Source: DASRBO01 sp035653595
GTDB lineage: Bacteria > Actinomycetota > Acidimicrobiia > Acidimicrobiales > JAJPHE01
DNA length: 46,185 bases
Reading direction: 5' to 3'
Assembly (NCBI GenBank): GCA_035653595.1
Contig: DASRBO010000042.1
Coordinates: forward strand, 1-46,185
How positions within the stretch are numbered: the first letter of the stretch is position 1; every line of letters begins with the position of its first letter. Shown here one piece after another: positions 42,232 through 46,185 of the stretch. The notes below the pieces were generated by a model. That model ran no database searches. It had not been told where the DNA came from and saw only the letters and a program-made list of their open reading frames with translations. The translations under genes were made by a program, and so were the position numbers.

Positions 42232-43656
42232 GTGCAGGAACGCACGCCCGACGACGTGCTCAGGTACGCCCGCGACGAGGGCGTCGAGATAGTCGACTTC
42301 CGCTTCTGCGACCTCCCCGGGCTGATGCAGCACTTCTCTGTCCCGGTTAAGGAGCTCAGCTCGGACTCCTTCACCGAGGGCCACGGCTTCGACGGCTCGT
42401 CGATCCGGGGCTTCCAGGAGATCCAGGAGTCGGACATGATCCTGGTCCCCGACCCCGACACGGCCGTCCTGGACCCGTTCCGGCAGCACAAGACCCTCAA
42501 CATCAACTGCTTCGTGCTCGACCCGGTGACGGGGGAGAGCTACTCCCGCGATCCGCGCTACGTCGCCAAGAAGGCCGAGGACTACCTGGCGTCCACCGGC
42601 ATCGCCGATACCGCCTACTTCGGGCCGGAGGCGGAGTTCTTCATCTTCAACGACGTGCGGTTCATGCAGGACCAGCGGTCGGCCTTCTACCAGGTCGACT
42701 CGATCGAGGGCATCTGGAACTCGGCTCGGGACGAGAACCCCAACCTGGGCTTCAAGCCCCGCTACAAGCAGGGCTACTTCCCGGTGCCGCCGATGGACCA
42801 CTTCCAGGACCTGCGCTCCGAGATGACCCTCACCCTGCAGAACATGGGCATCGAGGTCGAGGTCCAGCACCACGAGGTCGGCACCGCCGGCCAGGCGGAG
42901 ATCGACGTCCGCTTCGACACGCTGCTGACCATGGCCGACAAGCTGATGCTGTTCAAGTACGTCATCAAGAGCGTGGCCCGCAATGCCGGCTACACGGCCA
43001 CCTTCATGCCCAAGCCCCTCTTCCAGGACAACGGCTCGGGGATGCACACCCACCAGTCCCTGTGGAAGGGGGGCGAGCCCCTCTTCTACGCCGAGACCGG
43101 TTACGCCGGGCTGTCCGACATCGGCCGGTGGTACATAGGCGGCCTGCTGGCCCACGCCCGGGCCATCCTCGCCTTCGCCGCCCCGACCACCAACTCCTAC
43201 AAGCGGCTGGTGCCCGGCTACGAGGCTCCCGTCAACCTGGTGTACTCGCAGCGGAACCGCTCGGCCTCCTGCCGCATCCCGCTGTACTCCAAGAGCCCCA
43301 AGGCCAAGCGGGTCGAGTTCCGCTGTCCCGACCCGTCCTGCAATCCCTACCTGGCCTTCGCCGCCATGCTCATGGCCGGCCTCGACGGGGTTCAGAACCG
43401 GATCGAGCCGCCCGACCCGGTGGACAAGGATCTCTACGACCTTCCGCCGGAGGAGCTGGCCCGGGTGCCCCAGGTGCCGGCCTCCCTGGACGAGGCTCTG
43501 GCCGCCCTGGAGGCCGACAACACCTTCCTCCGGGCCGGCGGCGTCTTCACCGACGACCTCATCGACACCTGGATCGCCTACAAGCGGCTCAACGAGGTGG
43601 ACGAGGTGCGCCTGCGGCCCCATCCGTGGGAGTTCTACCTCTACTACGACATCTAG
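42232..43656 (+). CDS. glnA: Glutamine synthetase type I (GSI-beta, adenylylatable)
   Basis: GTG 42232 is preceded by GAGGAGG and gives 474 aa, the normal length of the main actinobacterial GlnA1. Motifs: HGFDGSSIRGFQEIQESDM, the metal-binding GPEAEFFIF, ATFMPKPLFQDNGSGMHTHQ, GYEAPVNLVYSQRNRSASCR and EFRCPDPSCNPYLAF. The adenylylation site is intact: Tyr402 in KDLYDLPPEELA. The enzyme makes glutamine from glutamate, ammonia and ATP in the cytoplasm. It is divergent from glnE, whose product should modify Tyr402, and a GlnR-like box lies just upstream. The IS21 element begins 66 bp after its stop, so any downstream co-transcribed gene has been separated from it. Confidence 0.95.
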   Translation: MQERTPDDVLRYARDEGVEIVDFRFCDLPGLMQHFSVPVKELSSDSFTEGHGFDGSSIRGFQEIQESDMILVPDPDTAVLDPFRQHKTLNINCFVLDPVTGESYSRDPRYVAKKAEDYLASTGIADTAYFGPEAEFFIFNDVRFMQDQRSAFYQVDSIEGIWNSARDENPNLGFKPRYKQGYFPVPPMDHFQDLRSEMTLTLQNMGIEVEVQHHEVGTAGQAEIDVRFDTLLTMADKLMLFKYVIKSVARNAGYTATFMPKPLFQDNGSGMHTHQSLWKGGEPLFYAETGYAGLSDIGRWYIGGLLAHARAILAFAAPTTNSYKRLVPGYEAPVNLVYSQRNRSASCRIPLYSKSPKAKRVEFRCPDPSCNPYLAFAAMLMAGLDGVQNRIEPPDPVDKDLYDLPPEELARVPQVPASLDEALAALEADNTFLRAGGVFTDDLIDTWIAYKRLNEVDEVRLRPHPWEFYLYYDI

Positions 43657-43679
43657 GATCTGGGGCATAGGCGCTCTGA

Positions 43680-43697
43680 CGAGGGTGCCCGCCCTCG
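43680..43697 (+). terminator. Short hairpin after glnA
   Basis: CGAGGG (43680-43685) and CCCTCG (43692-43697) form a 6-bp stem with loop TGCCCG, 24 bases after the glnA stop and just before the insertion sequence. No T tract follows. Candidate terminator. Confidence 0.35.
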
Positions 43698-43721
43698 AAA
43701 CCGGTCTGGGGCGTCCCCGCG

Positions 43722-43775
43722 TGTCAACGGCCAAGTCGCGGTCCACGCTGATGGCCAAGTAAAAGTCCTCACCCC
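43722..43775 (+). repeat. Left terminal inverted repeat of the IS21 element
   Basis: This 54-bp block runs from TGTCAAC to CTCACCCC. Its inner 25 bp (43751-43775) match the complement of 46108-46132 with one difference, and GGCCAAGTCGC (43729-43739) also recurs inverted in the right end. Confidence 0.8.
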
Positions 43776-43786
43776 CGGTGGAGTAG

Positions 43787-44566
43787 TCAGGTCTTCCTGG
43801 GGCGGGGACCACCTCCCTTCTGTCGGGCCTGGCGCATCCGGTAGCTCTCCCCGTCGGTGACGATCACGTGGGCGTGGTGGAGGAGGCGGTCCAGCAGGGA
43901 GGCTGCCGTGGTGTGCTCGGGCAGGAAGCGTCCCCACTGGTCGAATGGCCAGTGGCTGGCCACCCCGAGGGAGCGCCTTTCGTAGGCGGCGGCGACGAAG
44001 CGGAACAGCAGCTGGGCGCCGGTGTCGTCTAAGGGGGCGAAGCCGAGCTCGTCGACGATGACCAACTCGGCCCGAAGGATGGACTCGATGACCTTGCCCA
44101 CCGAGTTGTCGGCCAGGCCCCGATAGAGGGCCTCGACCAGCTCGGCGGCGGAGAAGTAGCGCACCCGGTGCCCGGCGTCGACCGCCGCGTGTCCCAAGGC
44201 CACCAGCATGTGGGACTTGCCCGTTCCCGCCGGGCCCACCAGCACCGGGCACTCGGCGGCCCGGATCCACTCCAGGGAGGCCAGGTAGTCGAAGGTGGCG
44301 GACGGGATGGACGAGACGGAGACGTCGAAGTCCTCCAGGGTCTTTCTCACCGGGAAGTTGGCCGCCTTGAGCCGGGCCCGGGCGTTGGAGGCGTCCCGGG
44401 CGGCGATCTCGGCCTCCACCAGAGTCCGCAGCAGCTCCTCGGGGACCCAGCGCTGGGTCTTGGCCGTCACCAACAGCTCTGGAGCCAGCGCCCGCATGGT
44501 GGCCAGCTTGAGCCGGCGCAGGCCGGCGGCCAGGTCGGGGGCCAACGCAGGGGCGGGGGCGGTCAC
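43787..44566 (-). CDS. istB: IstB-like ATPase, transposition helper of IS21
   Basis: The GTG start at 44566 overlaps the istA stop (GTGA) and gives 259 aa; a longer in-frame reading upstream lies within istA and is not used. The AAA+ core has a Walker A motif at about residue 109 (GPAGTGKSHML), Walker B LVIVDELGFAPLDDTG and the sensor region GVASHWPFDQWGRFL. It ends DGESYRMRQARQKGGG, typical of IstB. IstB helps IstA choose and capture target DNA, using ATP. All motifs look intact. Confidence 0.93.
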   Translation of the reverse strand: MTAPAPALAPDLAAGLRRLKLATMRALAPELLVTAKTQRWVPEELLRTLVEAEIAARDASNARARLKAANFPVRKTLEDFDVSVSSIPSATFDYLASLEWIRAAECPVLVGPAGTGKSHMLVALGHAAVDAGHRVRYFSAAELVEALYRGLADNSVGKVIESILRAELVIVDELGFAPLDDTGAQLLFRFVAAAYERRSLGVASHWPFDQWGRFLPEHTTAASLLDRLLHHAHVIVTDGESYRMRQARQKGGGPRPRKT

Positions 44567-46002
44567 GACCCCTGCCTGATGGCGTAGTCCGACAGGGGCC
44601 GGGTGGGCACCAGCGGCAGGGGGATGAGTAGAGCCTGGCCCGGTGCGGTGGGCGTGGGGGTCCCGGTGCCGGCGGCCAGGATTGAGCGGACATCGGCGGC
44701 CCGCCACCGCCCGAAGGCCACTGCCCGCTCCAGGGCGGTTATGAGCACCTGGGGTCCATGAGCCGCCTCCAGGCCGGCCAGCTCCTCGAGCTCGGCGCCG
44801 ATCTTGGTCATCCCGGCGGCCGCCGCCCCCTTCAAGAACGCCTCGGCGGCGGGCCCCAGGCCGAGGAAGGCCCGCTGGGCCTCGGTCCTTGGCCGCGGCG
44901 CCCGCCGGGGCCGGTCCGGACGGGGCCCGCCGTAGTGGTCATCGACGATGGAGGCCTCCCCGGGGCCGACCACGGCGTGGTCGGCCACGATCTGGTCGCC
45001 ATCGAGGATCTTGATCCGCCCGTCGCCGGCCACCACGGCCAGACGGGCGCCTTTGAGGGCCTTGGGCACCGAGTAGCGGGCCCCCCCGATGCGGATGGTG
45101 GCCAGGCGGTCCACCCGGCGCAGCTCGGCCCGGCCGATGGTGGGCCGCAGCGAGGGCAGCTCGCCCAACAGGCGCAGCTCGGTGAGGAGACGCTCGGCCG
45201 GCACGGCAGCGATCTCGGAATGGACAGCGGCGTTGACCTCGGCGCACCAGGCCCGGGCCCATTCATTGGCCCCGGCAAGGTCGGCGACATCAAGGCCGGC
45301 CGGCACAACCAGGTCGGACTTGGCGTAGCCGACGAGGTTTTCGACAATCCCCTTCGACTCGGGGTCCCCGCCCTCACAGAAGTCGGGCCGGAACCGGTAG
45401 TGGGTGGCGAAGCGGACGTAGTCGGGTGCCGGAACCACGACATTGGCCACCACGCCGGCCTTGAGACAGCCCATCCGGTCGGCCAGCACCACCTTGGGCA
45501 CCCCGCCCAGCGCCTCGAAGCACTCGGCCAGCAGCCTCAGGGTCGTCTCGGCCCGCTGGTCGGCGGCGAAGCGCACGAAGCGGACCCGGGACCACCCCAG
45601 CACGGCGCAGAAGATCTGCAGCGGCCCCTCCGAGCCCCAGTCGATGACCAGGGTCTCGCCCGGAGACCACACCGCCGGGCGGCGCCCCCGGTGGTGATCT
45701 CGGCGCCAGTCGGACTTGGCCTTGGCCACCAGCCGACGGAAGTTGCGGGCCGAGCCCGAATATCCGGCCGCCCTGGCCTCGGCCAGGAGGCGCTTGGCCG
45801 AGATCCGGGCCCTGGTCCGCTCCACCCGCTGGGCCACCAGGTCCCGGACCACGTCGTAGTTCCGGGCCCTCTCGGCCCGCTTGGATGGCTGGGCCCCCAC
45901 CGGGCGCTCCAGCGCCCGCTTGACCGTCTTCGGGTCGCACCCGCACATGGCGGCCGCTCCTCGAAGGGTGCCGACCTCGTTGAAGGCGGCGATGATCTCC
46001 AT
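44563..46002 (-). CDS. istA: IstA-like DDE transposase of IS21
   Basis: ATG 46002 follows GAGAGGGA and gives 479 aa; the frame is open further upstream but runs into the terminal repeats. The N-terminal helix-turn-helix (MEIIAAFNEVGTLRGAAAMC, GCDPKTVKRAL) should bind the ends. The rve-type catalytic core has Asp in LVIDWGSEGP, Asp in VVLADRMGCLKAG and Glu in ESKGIVENLVGYAK, a complete DDE set. A C-terminal Mu-transposase-like beta-barrel (ATIRIGGARYSVP, RLAVVAGDGRIKILDG) follows. The stop overlaps istB. No frameshift or stop is seen. Confidence 0.93.
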   Translation of the reverse strand: MEIIAAFNEVGTLRGAAAMCGCDPKTVKRALERPVGAQPSKRAERARNYDVVRDLVAQRVERTRARISAKRLLAEARAAGYSGSARNFRRLVAKAKSDWRRDHHRGRRPAVWSPGETLVIDWGSEGPLQIFCAVLGWSRVRFVRFAADQRAETTLRLLAECFEALGGVPKVVLADRMGCLKAGVVANVVVPAPDYVRFATHYRFRPDFCEGGDPESKGIVENLVGYAKSDLVVPAGLDVADLAGANEWARAWCAEVNAAVHSEIAAVPAERLLTELRLLGELPSLRPTIGRAELRRVDRLATIRIGGARYSVPKALKGARLAVVAGDGRIKILDGDQIVADHAVVGPGEASIVDDHYGGPRPDRPRRAPRPRTEAQRAFLGLGPAAEAFLKGAAAAGMTKIGAELEELAGLEAAHGPQVLITALERAVAFGRWRAADVRSILAAGTGTPTPTAPGQALLIPLPLVPTRPLSDYAIRQGS

Positions 46003-46107
46003 ACGTTCCCTCTCGTTCTTCAATGGAGTGGTCCTCCGGGTGCTCGGTGTGGCTTGGACACCTGCACCGTGGTCACCCGGAGGACCCTCCCGGTGGATGA
46101 TCAGAGA

Positions 46108-46185
46108 GGGGTGAGGACTTTTACCTGGCCATACGCGAGGACAGCGACTTGGCCACACGTGAGGACTTTTTCATGGCCATGGACA
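46108..46185 (-). repeat. Right terminal repeats of the IS21 element (two copies of the inner unit)
   Basis: Two related units, starting GTGAGGACTTTT at 46111 and 46159 and each ending in TGGCCAT, lie in this end, against one such unit (inverted) at the left end. Multiple terminal repeats are typical of IS21 transposase-binding ends. Confidence 0.75.

Larger units (their letters stand above)
43722..46185 (-). mobile_element. IS21-family insertion sequence (complete or nearly so)
   Basis: The element holds istA and istB in the classical overlapping order and is bounded by imperfect inverted repeats. The left end reads TGTCAACGGCCAAG and the right end, on the other strand, TGTCCATGGCCATG. Both show TGT...ACA termini and internal terminal repeats. 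Length is 2464 bp, normal for the family (2-2.5 kb). Both genes are intact, so it may be active. The right terminus is the last base of the window, so target-site duplication cannot be checked. Confidence 0.88.

Overview
The window is a high-GC, gene-dense stretch of bacterial chromosome, almost certainly from an actinobacterium. A WhiB-type Fe-S regulator, a GlnR-type orphan regulator beside glutamine synthetase and glnE, and apparently leaderless promoters all point that way. Four secreted proteins carrying 42-residue GYWLVASDGG-type repeats suggest the class Acidimicrobiia; that placement is inference from remembered family distribution. No rRNA, tRNA, CRISPR array, phage or plasmid backbone was seen. 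The first gene is cut by the left edge. The last 2.46 kb is an IS21-family element whose right terminus coincides with the last base, so the window may be a contig that broke at a repeat.

Left part (1-10.9 kb): an autotransporter-like beta-strand surface protein and a GH25-like putative muramidase, both with the 42-aa repeats; a membrane protein with a histidine-less kinase dimerisation domain; an acyl-CoA dehydrogenase; a Tat-exported purple acid phosphatase; a VOC protein; WhiB; an NlpC/P60 hydrolase with the same repeats; and a VapBC toxin-antitoxin pair with a palindrome over its start site.

Middle part (11-28.9 kb): a SEC-C protein; a two-gene membrane unit with a trypsin-fold pseudoprotease that lacks catalytic His and Ser; a Nudix/MBL gene pair; a sedolisin (S53) protease with six repeats; an LPXTG-type surface protein; a membrane diguanylate cyclase; a cupredoxin lipoprotein; a frameshifted lipoprotein gene overlapping a PKD-domain gene; and a three-gene signalling unit made of a HTH-PAS-kinase protein without its phospho-histidine, an RsbW-like ATPase and an unknown helical protein.

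Right part (28.9-46.2 kb): an Fe-S assembly group, with mrp divergent from a sufR-like regulator over a shared palindromic promoter, followed by erpA. Next come a compact [2Fe-2S]/molybdenum-hydroxylase-like protein without a canonical start codon, a RidA protein, and a 1250-residue PAS-GAF-GGDEF-EAL-receiver protein. A nitrogen-assimilation block follows: glnE, a glutamine synthetase and a glnR-like gene lie on the minus strand, and an adenylylatable glutamine synthetase diverges from glnE with a GlnR-box-like site in front. The IS21 element sits just after that last glnA.

Two themes recur: repeat-tagged exported enzymes and surface proteins, and signalling or enzyme domains that keep their fold but have lost a catalytic residue.
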